Assembly (NCBI GenBank): GCA_903838095.1
Contig: CAILXE010000075.1
Span: forward strand, 1-8,007
Length of the DNA: 8,007 bases
Source: an uncultured Chlorobiaceae bacterium
GTDB taxonomy: Bacteria > Bacteroidota > Chlorobiia > Chlorobiales > Chlorobiaceae
Direction of reading: 5' to 3'
The translations under genes and the position numbers were made by a program. The stretch's first letter is position 1; every line of letters starts with the position of its first letter. This document shows positions 1 to 6,828 of this stretch, in pieces. The notes beneath the pieces are model-generated. The model saw only the letters and a program-made list of their open reading frames with translations. It was not told where the DNA came from and made no database searches.

Positions 1-1269
1 AGTCTCGACAAAAAATTAAGAGACGGAGGGCGTCCCGGCAAACTGTTTGGTATGCCATTGGCTATCAAAGACAATATCGCTATAAAAGGAAGCAACCTGA
101 CCTGTGCGTCGAAGATTCTTGAGCATTACGAAAGCGTTTATGACGCAACTTCGGTTCAGAGGCTTGAACAAGAAGATGCTGTTTTTCTTGGCAAGACCAA
201 CATGGATGAGTTTGCCATGGGAAGCTCAAATGAAAACTCATCATTTGGCAATGTTCCGAATCCTTTTGATAAAACAAGAGTTCCGGGGGGTAGTTCTGGA
301 GGCTCAGCCGCCGCAGTTGCCAATGGACTGGCCATGGTGGCTCTTGGTTCGGATACCGGAGGCTCTGTCCGTCAGCCCGCAGGTTTTTGCGATATCGTTG
401 GCATGAAACCCACATACGGCCGCATTTCACGCTACGGGCTTGTTGCCTTTGCCTCTTCCTTCGATCAGATAGGAGTGCTGGCCCGCAATTGTGACGACGC
501 GGCACTGGTTCTTGGGGTTATGGCTGGCAAGGATGGTCGTGACGCAACCTCCTCTTCTCATGTTGTTCCTGATTACTCATCGGAAATGGCCTCGGTTTCT
601 GTTGAAGGATTAAAGATTGGTGTTCCAAAAGAGTTCTTTCCCGAGAGTCTTAATCAGGATGTTTCCCGGATGGTGAAAGGAAAGCTCGCAGAACTTCGCG
701 ATCAGGGCGCCGAACTTGTCGATATTACGCTTCCGGATAGTGCATACGCTATAGCGGCATACTATGTTCTTGTTACTGCTGAAGCGTCCGCCAATCTGGC
801 CCGTTTTGATGGCGCACGGTATGGATATCGTTCCAAGGATGCGACCGATCTTGCCGCGATGTATGTAAGTTCGAGAACAGAAGGGTTTGGTCGGGAGGTC
901 AAGCGCAGGATCATGCTTGGTACCTATGTGCTCTCAGCCGGGTATTATGATACGTATTATAAAAAGGCACAGCAGGTTCGACGAGTGTTTCAGGATCGAT
1001 ACAGGGAAGCGCTTGAAAAGGTTGACGTTATTGCTGGTCCAACATCTCCGTTTCCTCCTTTTGGCATTGGCGACAAAACCGGCGATCCTCTTGAAATGTA
1101 TCTTGCTGATGTGTTTACGGTTCCGGCCAGCATTGTCGGTATGCCAGCGGTCAGCGTTCCACTCGGATTTGACAGTCTGAGCCTTCCGGTCGGCATGCAT
1201 CTTGTCTGTAATTTTTTTGAAGAGGGAAAACTGCTGGGTATTGCGAAACTTGTGCAGCGCTTCCAATGA
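1..1269 (+). CDS. gatA: Glutamyl-tRNA(Gln)/aspartyl-tRNA(Asn) amidotransferase subunit A, 5'-truncated by window edge
   Basis: GatA is the glutaminase subunit of the cytoplasmic GatCAB complex. It frees ammonia from glutamine so that GatB can amidate misacylated Glu-tRNA(Gln) (and often Asp-tRNA(Asn)). The reading frame is open from base 1, and the ATG at 52 is internal, within the conserved [10 protein letters not shown] stretch. The amidase-signature Ser-cisSer-Lys triad is complete: Lys at 67-69 (AIKDN), cis-Ser at 292-294 (GGSSGG) and nucleophilic Ser at 364-366 (GSDTGGS). The spacings of 75 and 24 residues match those of characterised GatA. The window encodes 422 residues. Since the family is usually about 475-485 residues, roughly the first 55-60 are missing to the left. 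The gene ends normally at TGA 1267-1269, and sucD follows on the same strand after 45 nt. Another amidase-signature enzyme is possible in principle, but the match to GatA is very close. Confidence 0.97.
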   Translation, partial: SLDKKLRDGGRPGKLFGMPLAIKDNIAIKGSNLTCASKILEHYESVYDATSVQRLEQEDAVFLGKTNMDEFAMGSSNENSSFGNVPNPFDKTRVPGGSSGGSAAAVANGLAMVALGSDTGGSVRQPAGFCDIVGMKPTYGRISRYGLVAFASSFDQIGVLARNCDDAALVLGVMAGKDGRDATSSSHVVPDYSSEMASVSVEGLKIGVPKEFFPESLNQDVSRMVKGKLAELRDQGAELVDITLPDSAYAIAAYYVLVTAEASANLARFDGARYGYRSKDATDLAAMYVSSRTEGFGREVKRRIMLGTYVLSAGYYDTYYKKAQQVRRVFQDRYREALEKVDVIAGPTSPFPPFGIGDKTGDPLEMYLADVFTVPASIVGMPAVSVPLGFDSLSLPVGMHLVCNFFEEGKLLGIAKLVQRFQ

Positions 1270-1314
1270 TTTCCGGTGGGGTCTTTTAACCATTAAACTT
1301 AATAAATCTGTACT

Positions 1315-2214
1315 ATGAGTGTATTAGTCAACAAGGATACCCGCCTGCTTGTGCAGGGGATAACCGGTGCGGAAGGTACCTTTCATACTTCCCAGATTCT
1401 TGAATATGGAACCAATGTGGTTGCCGGAGTTACTCCCGGAAAAGGTGATATTCTTTATCATGGCAATGAAAAAGACAAGTTTTGCCGCCCAGTGCCTGTG
1501 TTTAACACGGTTCGTGAAGCTATTGACAAGGCAGAAGCTAATGTAACGGTTATCTTTGTGCCTGCTCCTTTTGCTGCTGATGCTATTATGGAGGCTGCTG
1601 ATGCAGGGCTGAAAGTCATTATCTGTATTACTGAAGGTATTCCGGTTAACGATATGATGAAAGCTTTTGCCTTTGTCAAACAAAAGGGCGCAGTGCTGAT
1701 AGGCCCGAATTGTCCGGGTGTTATTACTCCTGGAGAAGCAAAAGTTGGCATCATGCCAGGTTTTATCCACAAAAAGGGGACGATTGGCGTTGTTTCCCGC
1801 AGTGGAACCCTTACCTATGAAGCGGTGCACCAGTTAACCCAGGTGGGTCTTGGTCAGTCAACCTGTATTGGTATTGGTGGAGATCCGATTATCGGCACAC
1901 AGTTTATTGATGCTGTCAAGCTTTTTGCCGCAGATGATGAGACAGAAGGACTTGTCATGATTGGTGAAATAGGTGGCAGTGCGGAAGAAGAGGCTGCTGC
2001 ATATATCCAGAAATATTTCAAAAAGCCGGTTATCGGATTTATTGCTGGTCGTACCGCTCCTCCAGGCCGCAGAATGGGCCATGCCGGCGCAATTGTTTCT
2101 GGAGGAAAAGGAACGGCTGAAGACAAGATAAGAGCAATGGAAGAGGCTGGTATTCATGTCGTTGACAGTCCGGCAGACATTGGCGAAGCCATGATCAAAG
2201 CTTTGGGCAGATAA
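1315..2214 (+). CDS. sucD: Succinyl-CoA synthetase (ADP-forming) subunit alpha
   Basis: This subunit binds CoA and carries the phosphohistidine of succinyl-CoA synthetase, which interconverts succinate + CoA + NTP and succinyl-CoA. In green sulfur bacteria the enzyme works towards succinyl-CoA in the reductive TCA cycle; that direction here is inferred from the presumed host. The protein has 299 residues (E. coli SucD has 289). An N-terminal CoA-binding Rossmann domain (about residues 5-100, with [12 protein letters not shown]) is followed by the ligase domain with [21 protein letters not shown] and [10 protein letters not shown]. The phosphorylated His is residue 256 in [17 protein letters not shown]. 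The ATG at 1315 is the first possible start, because an in-frame TAA lies at 1303-1305. No good Shine-Dalgarno sequence is seen upstream. The beta subunit, sucC, is not adjacent: gatA lies before and the convergent isomerase gene after. A citryl-CoA synthetase small subunit is a related family, but length and motifs fit SucD best. Confidence 0.96.
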   Translation: MSVLVNKDTRLLVQGITGAEGTFHTSQILEYGTNVVAGVTPGKGDILYHGNEKDKFCRPVPVFNTVREAIDKAEANVTVIFVPAPFAADAIMEAADAGLKVIICITEGIPVNDMMKAFAFVKQKGAVLIGPNCPGVITPGEAKVGIMPGFIHKKGTIGVVSRSGTLTYEAVHQLTQVGLGQSTCIGIGGDPIIGTQFIDAVKLFAADDETEGLVMIGEIGGSAEEEAAAYIQKYFKKPVIGFIAGRTAPPGRRMGHAGAIVSGGKGTAEDKIRAMEEAGIHVVDSPADIGEAMIKALGR

Positions 2215-2233
2215 GTAGAAAAACGGTTGTCAG

Positions 2234-2265
2234 TATAGGGGACTTTCTGATTTAAGTCCCCTATA
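2234..2265. terminator. Strong hairpin between convergent genes, probable bidirectional terminator
   Basis: A perfect 12-bp stem (TATAGGGGACTT at 2234-2245 pairing with AAGTCCCCTATA at 2254-2265) encloses an 8-nt loop. It sits 19 nt after the sucD stop and 17 nt before the end of the convergent kdsD-like gene, so it is placed to stop both transcripts. The T-tract is weak on the plus side (TTCATTG) and better on the minus side (CCGTTTTT after the stem, a few bases away). Factor-independent termination is therefore inferred from stem strength and position. Confidence 0.65.
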
Positions 2266-2282
2266 TTCATTGATCACGTTTC

Positions 2283-3263
2283 TTAAAGTCCCAGCGTAAT
2301 CAAATCATGAATATGTACCATGCCCACAGGATGGTTTTCTGTGTCGCAGACGAGCAACTGGGTGATGCGATAGGTTTCAAGAATATCAAGGCAATCCTTG
2401 GCCATGGTATCAGGCATGACGGTTTTTGGATGTGCTGTCATGACAGTTCCTGCGGTTAAATTCATGAACTCCCTGCCACTTTGAACAAGCCGACGAAGGT
2501 CGCCATCCGTAAAAATACCGCATAATTTCCCTTCCTGGTCAATCACGGCACTGACGCCATATCGTTTAGAGGTCATTTCAAGGATCAGATCGGTGACAGA
2601 AGCCAGCTCGGCAACGAGCGGAACGGCATTGTCTTTAACCATGATATCAGCAACTTTGACAGTCAGACGTCTCCCGAGAGACCCTTTTGGATGGGTCATT
2701 GCAAAATCTCGCTGGGTGAAGTTTTTCTGTTGCATCAAGGATATGGCCAAAGCATCTCCCATGGCAAGCATAGCTGTCGTTGAGGTCGTTGGCGCCAGAT
2801 CGTACGGGCATGCCTCTTTGTCAACCCCTGTGTCAAGCGTGATGTCGGCATTTTGGGCAAGGAAGGAACGTTTATTGCCAGTCAGGGCAATGATCTTTGC
2901 TCCAATCTGGCGGAGCGCGGGAATAATAAAATTAAGTTCTTCAGTTGTGCCGCTTTTTGAGAGACAGAGTACAATGTCTTCATGACCGACAATACCAAGG
3001 TCTCCATGAGCGGCATCAGCCGGGTGAAGGAACAGGGCTGTTGATCCTGTGGATGCCATGGTGGCAGCTATCTTCTGGCCAATAATACCTGATTTCCCCA
3101 TGCCGGAGATAATTATTTTCCCTTTGCACAAAGACAAAAGTTCTATGGCATCTGCAAAACGGTCATCAAGTCGATCCGCCATTTGAAGAATTGCCTCAGC
3201 TTCCTGTTCAAGAATGTTTTTTCCGGATAAGGTAATATGCCTGCTTTGGGGTAGTTCGCTCAT
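2283..3263 (-). CDS. kdsD: Arabinose-5-phosphate isomerase, KpsF/GutQ family (SIS + two CBS domains)
   Basis: The enzyme isomerises D-ribulose 5-phosphate to D-arabinose 5-phosphate in the cytoplasm, the first step towards Kdo in lipopolysaccharide. The protein has 326 residues, the usual length. A SIS sugar-isomerase domain (about residues 40-180) carries GMGKSG, HPADAAHGDLG, SKSGTTEE, KEACPYDLAPTTSTT and HPKGSLGRRL. Two CBS domains follow (about 205-265 and 270-326), the first containing GIFTDGDLRR. Residues corresponding to the E. coli KdsD active-site set K59/E111/E152/H193 are present as K57, E109, E150 and H191, with a constant offset of two. Lys replaces the more usual Gly in the HPGG motif. 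The gene stands alone on the minus strand, divergent from a small membrane-protein gene and a flippase gene, a context that fits envelope-glycan synthesis. No clear Shine-Dalgarno precedes the ATG at 3263. KpsF/GutQ paralogues cannot be told apart from sequence alone, so the symbol denotes the reaction. Confidence 0.92.
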   Translation of the reverse strand: MSELPQSRHITLSGKNILEQEAEAILQMADRLDDRFADAIELLSLCKGKIIISGMGKSGIIGQKIAATMASTGSTALFLHPADAAHGDLGIVGHEDIVLCLSKSGTTEELNFIIPALRQIGAKIIALTGNKRSFLAQNADITLDTGVDKEACPYDLAPTTSTTAMLAMGDALAISLMQQKNFTQRDFAMTHPKGSLGRRLTVKVADIMVKDNAVPLVAELASVTDLILEMTSKRYGVSAVIDQEGKLCGIFTDGDLRRLVQSGREFMNLTAGTVMTAHPKTVMPDTMAKDCLDILETYRITQLLVCDTENHPVGMVHIHDLITLGL

Positions 3264-3386
3264 AATTTACTGGCAGAATAGATGCTTCAATGATGAAAAG
3301 ATGGTTTGTTACTATTTTGATAAACTTTAATATCGGCTAAATTGAGGAAATACCATTTTCTTTGCTAATCATAACCATAGATACTT

Positions 3387-3731
3387 ATGAGTTGGGTTTT
3401 TCTTCTTGGCTTTTCTTTTTTGTTTTTTTTTCTGTTTGTTTTTCTCTTCAGCAAGTTTGTGGGTTATATGAAAAAAGAGCAGAACCTTGTCATAGAGTCA
3501 TTCAAGGATTCACTTATAGATAAAGATAATCCTGTTGGTCTTAACCCTGAAGAGCTTGAACAACTCAAGCAGAAACAGCAGGAGGCGCAACGCCATCTGA
3601 GTGATGTGATCTCAAGAATTCCGGTTATTCAAAAGGATGGCAGATTTCAGATTGATGAGGAGGAGATACGGCAGCGGCGGGCAAATGCTCAGAAAGAGCA
3701 AGCCTCCGGGGCTAACAATGGTAAGGTTTAA
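3387..3731 (+). CDS. Small single-span membrane protein with phenylalanine-rich anchor, function unknown
   Basis: I do not recognise this 114-residue protein as a named family. Residues 3-27 form one very hydrophobic membrane segment in which 10 of the first 27 residues are Phe. Positive residues follow it (KFVGYMKKE), which suggests that the remainder lies in the cytoplasm. The rest is hydrophilic: residues about 28-50 are mixed, residues about 51-75 (LNPEELEQLKQKQQEAQRHL) look helical and coiled-coil prone, and the C-terminal 30 residues are highly charged and probably disordered. The ATG at 3387 is chosen because it retains the whole membrane segment. The only other Met, at residue 28, would remove the anchor. 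No obvious Shine-Dalgarno is present. The flippase gene begins 21 nt after the stop, so the two are probably co-transcribed and may act together, perhaps as an accessory factor. That functional link is inference only. Confidence 0.78.
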   Translation: MSWVFLLGFSFLFFFLFVFLFSKFVGYMKKEQNLVIESFKDSLIDKDNPVGLNPEELEQLKQKQQEAQRHLSDVISRIPVIQKDGRFQIDEEEIRQRRANAQKEQASGANNGKV

Positions 3732-3752
3732 GTTCTTCTGATTTTTTTTTGC

Positions 3753-5267
3753 ATGCTCTCAAAGCTGAAGCTTCTTTTCAAAGATACCGTCATCTATGGT
3801 TCAAGTACCATCTTGGCCCGTAGTCTCAATTATCTGCTTGTTCCTCTCTATGCCAACAAGCTGACAACATTTGATAATGGTGTGCAAACCATTATTTACG
3901 CTAATATTGCTATAGCAAATGTTTTGTTTTCTTATGGACTTGAGACCTCCTATCTCAAGGTCGTTTCAGATACTGCGCATCGCGACCGAGATGAAACGCA
4001 GCTTTTTTCAACCGCTTTTATAACTCTTTTTTTGACATCAACGCTTTTTGCGCTTGTCATTATCCTTTTTGCCCCGGTCATTGCTCAACTTATAGGGCTT
4101 TCAGTCGGAGATTTTATTTTTGTCCGCTATGCTGCACTCATCTTGTGGCTTGATACGCTTCTTGTTATTCCATTCGCAGAGCTGCGGCTCAAAAGGAAAG
4201 CACTTCAGTTTGCTTTTGCCAGGGTGGTTGGCGTGATTGCTGTTGTTGCAAGTGCCATTATTCTGATTGTCCCATTCCATGCCGGTTTGTCAGGTGTTTT
4301 TATTGCTGAGGCATTTGGTTCCTTAGTCAGTCTTCTGCTGGTTATTCCTGTGTTTCGTCAGTTCAGAATTTTTTTTTCAGCCGATCAGTTGCGTGCTATG
4401 CTTCGTATCGGTTTGCCCTATGTCCCGACCGGAATTGCCGGTCTGCTTATTCACCTGATTGATCGGAATATCTTGATTCGTATTCCACCAACAGAAATTG
4501 AGCGTCTTTATGGCCACAGCTATCAGGCTTCTGACATTGTAGGTATTTATGGAAGAATCGCTGCTTTCGGGGTTGTTCTGCAGCTCTTTATTCAGGTATT
4601 TCGTTTTGCATGGCAACCATTTTTTCTCCAGCACTCCAAAGATGCGGAGGCAAAACGCCTTTTTCAGCATGTACTCAGCATTTCAACCCTGTTTACCATG
4701 TTTCTGGCGCTTGCTGCGACGTTTTTTGTGCCAGACCTTGTTCGTTATCACTATGCCGGGAGATTTTACCTGCTTCCGCCCCCTTACTGGATTGGTCTTT
4801 CAATTCTCCCCTGGATTTTTTTGAGTTATGTGTTTGATATGATCTCTACCAATTTATCTGCAGGCCTGCTTATTACCGGCAATACCCGATATCTGCCGGT
4901 TGTTACCTTTGCCGGAGCGGCAGTAACTGCTTTTTTCTGCTGGTGGCTGATTCCCTTGAGTGGTATGGATGGCGCCGCTTATGCTATCGTAGCCGGTACG
5001 GCAGTCATGTGTTTTGTTATGGCCTGGTACTCACTGAAGGTTTTTCCGATCCGTTATGATTGGGAAAAACTATCTTTTCTGCTTGTTGTGGGAATCGCGC
5101 TGGCGATGTTGCAGGCCAATACAGCTCAGCTTTTTCAGCAGCCCTTCATGGTCATTTTTTCGAAAGCGGGCTACCTGGTACTTTACCTTGCCATTTCGGT
5201 CTTCTTTTTTCGTCAGGAGGTTCAGATTGTCGTCGTTAAAGTCGCCAATAAAATCAGTCGAAAATGA
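3753..5267 (+). CDS. Polysaccharide/oligosaccharide flippase (Wzx-like, MOP/MATE superfamily)
   Basis: This is an inner-membrane protein of 504 residues, expected to flip lipid-linked oligosaccharide units to the periplasmic face during O-antigen, capsule or exopolysaccharide assembly. Membrane segments run through nearly the whole length, about 12-14 by eye. The N-terminus ([20 protein letters not shown], then VPLYANKL) has the charged, amphipathic first helix and Pro-containing segment typical of the polysaccharide-synthesis branch of the MOP superfamily. Basic loops such as RLKRKAL and the C-terminal NKISRK fit cytoplasmic sides, and 504 residues is within the family range. The gene follows the small membrane-protein gene by 21 nt and converges on the minus-strand stress cluster, with only 22 bp between the two stops and no visible terminator. 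No glycosyltransferase or Wzy polymerase gene lies in the window, so the substrate cannot be named. Wzx is more likely than MurJ, given the lack of recognisable MurJ features. Confidence 0.88.
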   Translation: MLSKLKLLFKDTVIYGSSTILARSLNYLLVPLYANKLTTFDNGVQTIIYANIAIANVLFSYGLETSYLKVVSDTAHRDRDETQLFSTAFITLFLTSTLFALVIILFAPVIAQLIGLSVGDFIFVRYAALILWLDTLLVIPFAELRLKRKALQFAFARVVGVIAVVASAIILIVPFHAGLSGVFIAEAFGSLVSLLLVIPVFRQFRIFFSADQLRAMLRIGLPYVPTGIAGLLIHLIDRNILIRIPPTEIERLYGHSYQASDIVGIYGRIAAFGVVLQLFIQVFRFAWQPFFLQHSKDAEAKRLFQHVLSISTLFTMFLALAATFFVPDLVRYHYAGRFYLLPPPYWIGLSILPWIFLSYVFDMISTNLSAGLLITGNTRYLPVVTFAGAAVTAFFCWWLIPLSGMDGAAYAIVAGTAVMCFVMAWYSLKVFPIRYDWEKLSFLLVVGIALAMLQANTAQLFQQPFMVIFSKAGYLVLYLAISVFFFRQEVQIVVVKVANKISRK

Positions 5268-5289
5268 CGGGAAATCCATAGCGTCCTTG

Positions 5290-5790
5290 TCAACGCCGAG
5301 GTCCGATTGATCGATCCATGCTTCCGAAATGTTTGTGGGTGGCAAGACGCTCAAGCACTTTTTTCAGCGAATCCCGTTGTTCTGGAGCGCATACTTCAGC
5401 AAGCTCATGAAAATGCAGGGCAAGTTCACGTTCTATCGTTGCCTGATGGGAACCGATGTTCGCAGCGAGTGCCCCAATGGTTTTCATATCTGGTTTATCT
5501 TTCAACGATTCTTCAACCAGTTGCGTTTTGAGCAGGGAAATTGCCTCCATTTCAGGCCTTACTTTAACAAAATGTTCCTGTCGCAGTTTACGGAAGGTGA
5601 GGTTTTGTGCCTCTGTAAGGCCCAGAGGTTCAATAAAAGGGTTTTGTTGTCCATTGTGATGCCTTTGCGGAAAGAATGGTGTCAGCTTATGGGTGTGCTG
5701 CCACCAAACGATACCAAGCAGTGTTATATTGCACACGACAAGAAGCGCAAGCGCTACTGAAACAAACCGTTTCGAAGTAATAAAGTTCAT
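5290..5790 (-). CDS. Membrane-anchored periplasmic Spy/CpxP/CnrX-like protein, His-rich
   Basis: The predicted protein has 166 residues. A single N-terminal membrane anchor (about residues 9-30) is not followed by a signal-peptidase site. It leads into a periplasmic region that begins with a histidine-rich linker (QHTHKL, then QRHHNG). A helical domain follows, with the LTxxQ-type motif LTEAQ at residues 58-62 and a second related motif, CAPEQRDSL, at about 134-142. This pattern fits the Spy/CpxP/ZraP and heavy-metal-resistance (CnrX-like) helical-hairpin families. Ten His residues occur in all. An N-terminal anchor plus this domain is the architecture of CnrX, a periplasmic metal sensor. The gene aligns without gaps to its upstream neighbour over 87 residues (about 27 identities by hand count), so the two are paralogues. 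The ATG at 5790 is chosen because GTGAG lies 7 nt upstream (5798-5802); an in-frame GTG at 5802 would add four residues. Sensing metal or misfolded protein is inferred. Confidence 0.8.
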   Translation of the reverse strand: MNFITSKRFVSVALALLVVCNITLLGIVWWQHTHKLTPFFPQRHHNGQQNPFIEPLGLTEAQNLTFRKLRQEHFVKVRPEMEAISLLKTQLVEESLKDKPDMKTIGALAANIGSHQATIERELALHFHELAEVCAPEQRDSLKKVLERLATHKHFGSMDRSIGPRR

Positions 5791-5826
5791 TTGACGACTC
5801 ACTTTTGTTGTCAGGGTATATATGAA

Positions 5827-5855
5827 AGCAGGTCGTCACCTCGGACCGGCCTGCT
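5827..5855 (-). terminator. Imperfect hairpin between the two Spy-like genes, possible attenuator or terminator
   Basis: AGCAGG at 5827-5832 pairs with CCTGCT at 5850-5855. The stem can extend by a G-U and two G-C pairs to about 9 bp around an 11-nt loop. An alternative inner stem, GGTC with GACC, is also possible. On the minus strand it lies 24 nt after the stop of the secreted Spy-like gene and is followed by TTTCATATATA, a weak T-rich stretch. It could partly terminate or protect the upstream transcript and so set unequal levels of the two paralogues. Its function is inferred from structure and position only. Confidence 0.35.
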
Positions 5856-5879
5856 CTTTAACGGCACAAGCCTGATTTG

Positions 5880-6347
5880 TTATTGCCCCATCATCATTCG
5901 ACAACCACCATGCACGGGCATGGGATCCTTCATGGCTTTCATGGAAGAGTCTCGCTGTGCCGGGGTTAATATCGAGTTCATTTCAGTTAAATGAGTGCTC
6001 CTCAGTCGAGCAAGCACGGTATACTGCTTGCCGATTTTTTCTGAAAGCAAGTCAATTTTTTTGGTATCAGGGGCCACTTTCATTGATTCATCCCGTAACT
6101 CGCGCTCGAACGTCATGAGCTTTCTGCGTTCTGCAGAAACAAGGCGAAAATGTTTTGCCTGGAGATCCTCCATCTGCTCACATTGCCTGTCGTTCAAGCC
6201 GAGATTGTTCTGCATCATATCCATTCTGCATTCCGGGATGTTGCCTGGCAGTGGACAACCCATACCCCGCTGGAAATTCGGATCTGCAGAAGCAGAGCTA
6301 ACACCAAGAAGCATTGCAGCCGTCAAAATCATCAATGTTTTTTTCAT
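5880..6347 (-). CDS. Secreted periplasmic Spy/CpxP-like protein, Met/Cys-rich
   Basis: The protein has 155 residues with a clear signal peptide: KK at residues 2-3, a hydrophobic core, and a likely cut after ASA at residue 21. The mature part should be free in the periplasm. It carries LNDRQ (51-55) and LTPAQRDS (127-134), the paired LTxxQ-type motifs of the Spy/CpxP/ZraP group, within an otherwise helical, charged domain. Members act as periplasmic chaperones or metal-responsive regulators. Both ends are unusual: the mature N-terminus has Cys31, Cys40 and the Met cluster RMDMM, while the C-terminus reads HGGCRMMMGQ. These are potential soft-metal ligands such as for copper, though no binding is shown. 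The ATG at 6347 has AAGGGA 6 nt upstream (6354-6359). The gene lies 61 nt after the probable anti-sigma gene and before a membrane-anchored paralogue on the same strand, so all are probably one operon. Confidence 0.82.
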   Translation of the reverse strand: MKKTLMILTAAMLLGVSSASADPNFQRGMGCPLPGNIPECRMDMMQNNLGLNDRQCEQMEDLQAKHFRLVSAERRKLMTFERELRDESMKVAPDTKKIDLLSEKIGKQYTVLARLRSTHLTEMNSILTPAQRDSSMKAMKDPMPVHGGCRMMMGQ

Positions 6348-6408
6348 CGGAAATCCCTTGTTTTAATTACGTGTGCTTGCGAAGTGTTTGTTAAAAAAGC
6401 GTTTTCGA

Positions 6409-6765
6409 TCAGGGTGTCTGGTTTTCATACGAAGTAGTCTGATCATAGTACGCAAACTCCTGATTCGAGTAGTCCTCACTCTGGTTAACAGGCACTTCGC
6501 TGATCGTTGTGATTGTTTCATCACCCTGCCGAACTGACAGCATTGTGGAGCCGAGATTAACAGCAAGAAGCAAGACCATAAAAGCAAGTCTGTAATCAAT
6601 GCGAAAACCAGAATATTTTATATTTTTTTCCTGACCGATTTCATTCTCGATTCTCTGCATCAATCGCACTCTGAATTGATGATGAACCTCAAGAGGCTCT
6701 AATTCATCAAGCAAATCCATCGTTTTGCGGACTTCTGCTTCTATGTTGTCATCATGCTGTTTCAT
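6409..6765 (-). CDS. Probable anti-sigma factor, single-span, no zinc-binding motif
   Basis: The predicted protein has 118 residues. A short cytoplasmic N-terminal region (1-58) contains the stretch LLDELEPLEVHHQFRVRLMQ, which resembles the linker seen before the membrane span in many ECF anti-sigma factors. One membrane segment follows (about 60-78), then a periplasmic tail of about 40 residues that is acidic and rich in Asn, Gln, Tyr and Ser. There is no HxxxCxxC zinc anti-sigma motif and no Cys at all. The role is inferred from its position just after the ECF sigma gene, its topology, and the two periplasmic sensor-like genes that follow. It would hold the sigma factor at the membrane until a periplasmic signal arrives. 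The frame is open upstream to a TTG at 6807 and an ATG at 6783, and two adjacent ATGs occur at 6768 and 6765. The last is chosen because GGAGA (6771-6775) lies 5 nt before it. Confidence 0.7.
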   Translation of the reverse strand: MKQHDDNIEAEVRKTMDLLDELEPLEVHHQFRVRLMQRIENEIGQEKNIKYSGFRIDYRLAFMVLLLAVNLGSTMLSVRQGDETITTISEVPVNQSEDYSNQEFAYYDQTTSYENQTP

Positions 6766-6770
6766 CATTT

Positions 6771-6775
6771 TCTCC
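6771..6775 (-). promoter_or_regulatory. Ribosome-binding site deciding the anti-sigma start
   Basis: On the minus strand GGAGA lies 5 nt before the ATG at 6765 and 2 nt before the adjacent ATG at 6768. It is the clearest Shine-Dalgarno sequence in the window. The upstream alternative starts at 6783 and 6807 have nothing comparable, so it argues for the shorter protein. Confidence 0.5.
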
Positions 6776-6828
6776 GGTTTCATGATATGTGACGACAGTT
6801 TTATCAAAAACTTGTGTTCATTCCAAAA

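Noticed and set aside
934..1293. Antisense open frames within gatA, sucD and other genes
   Set aside because: They are overlapped entirely by strongly conserved genes, have no recognisable domains and show compositions typical of shadow frames.
3264..3386. Divergent promoters between the isomerase gene and the small membrane-protein gene
   Set aside because: Promoters must exist here, but the candidates seen (TTGTTA at 3306-3311 with AATATC at 3329-3334; TTGATA at 3317-3322 with TAAATT at 3338-3343) are poor in sequence or spacing, so no site is called.
5268..5289. Terminator between the convergent flippase and anchored Spy-like genes
   Set aside because: The 22-bp gap has no stem-loop with a T tract, and the palindrome GATCGATC nearby lies inside coding sequence and is too short.
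6348..6408. Possible ECF-type promoter (AAC followed by CGTA) before the secreted Spy-like gene
   Set aside because: Spacing is about 18 nt and the -35 lacks the GGAAC or TGAAC core. It is too weak to annotate, though it is worth including in a regulon motif search.
6409..6807. Zinc-finger anti-sigma domain in the short membrane protein
   Set aside because: There is no Cys and only an isolated HH pair; the HxxxCxxC pattern is absent.
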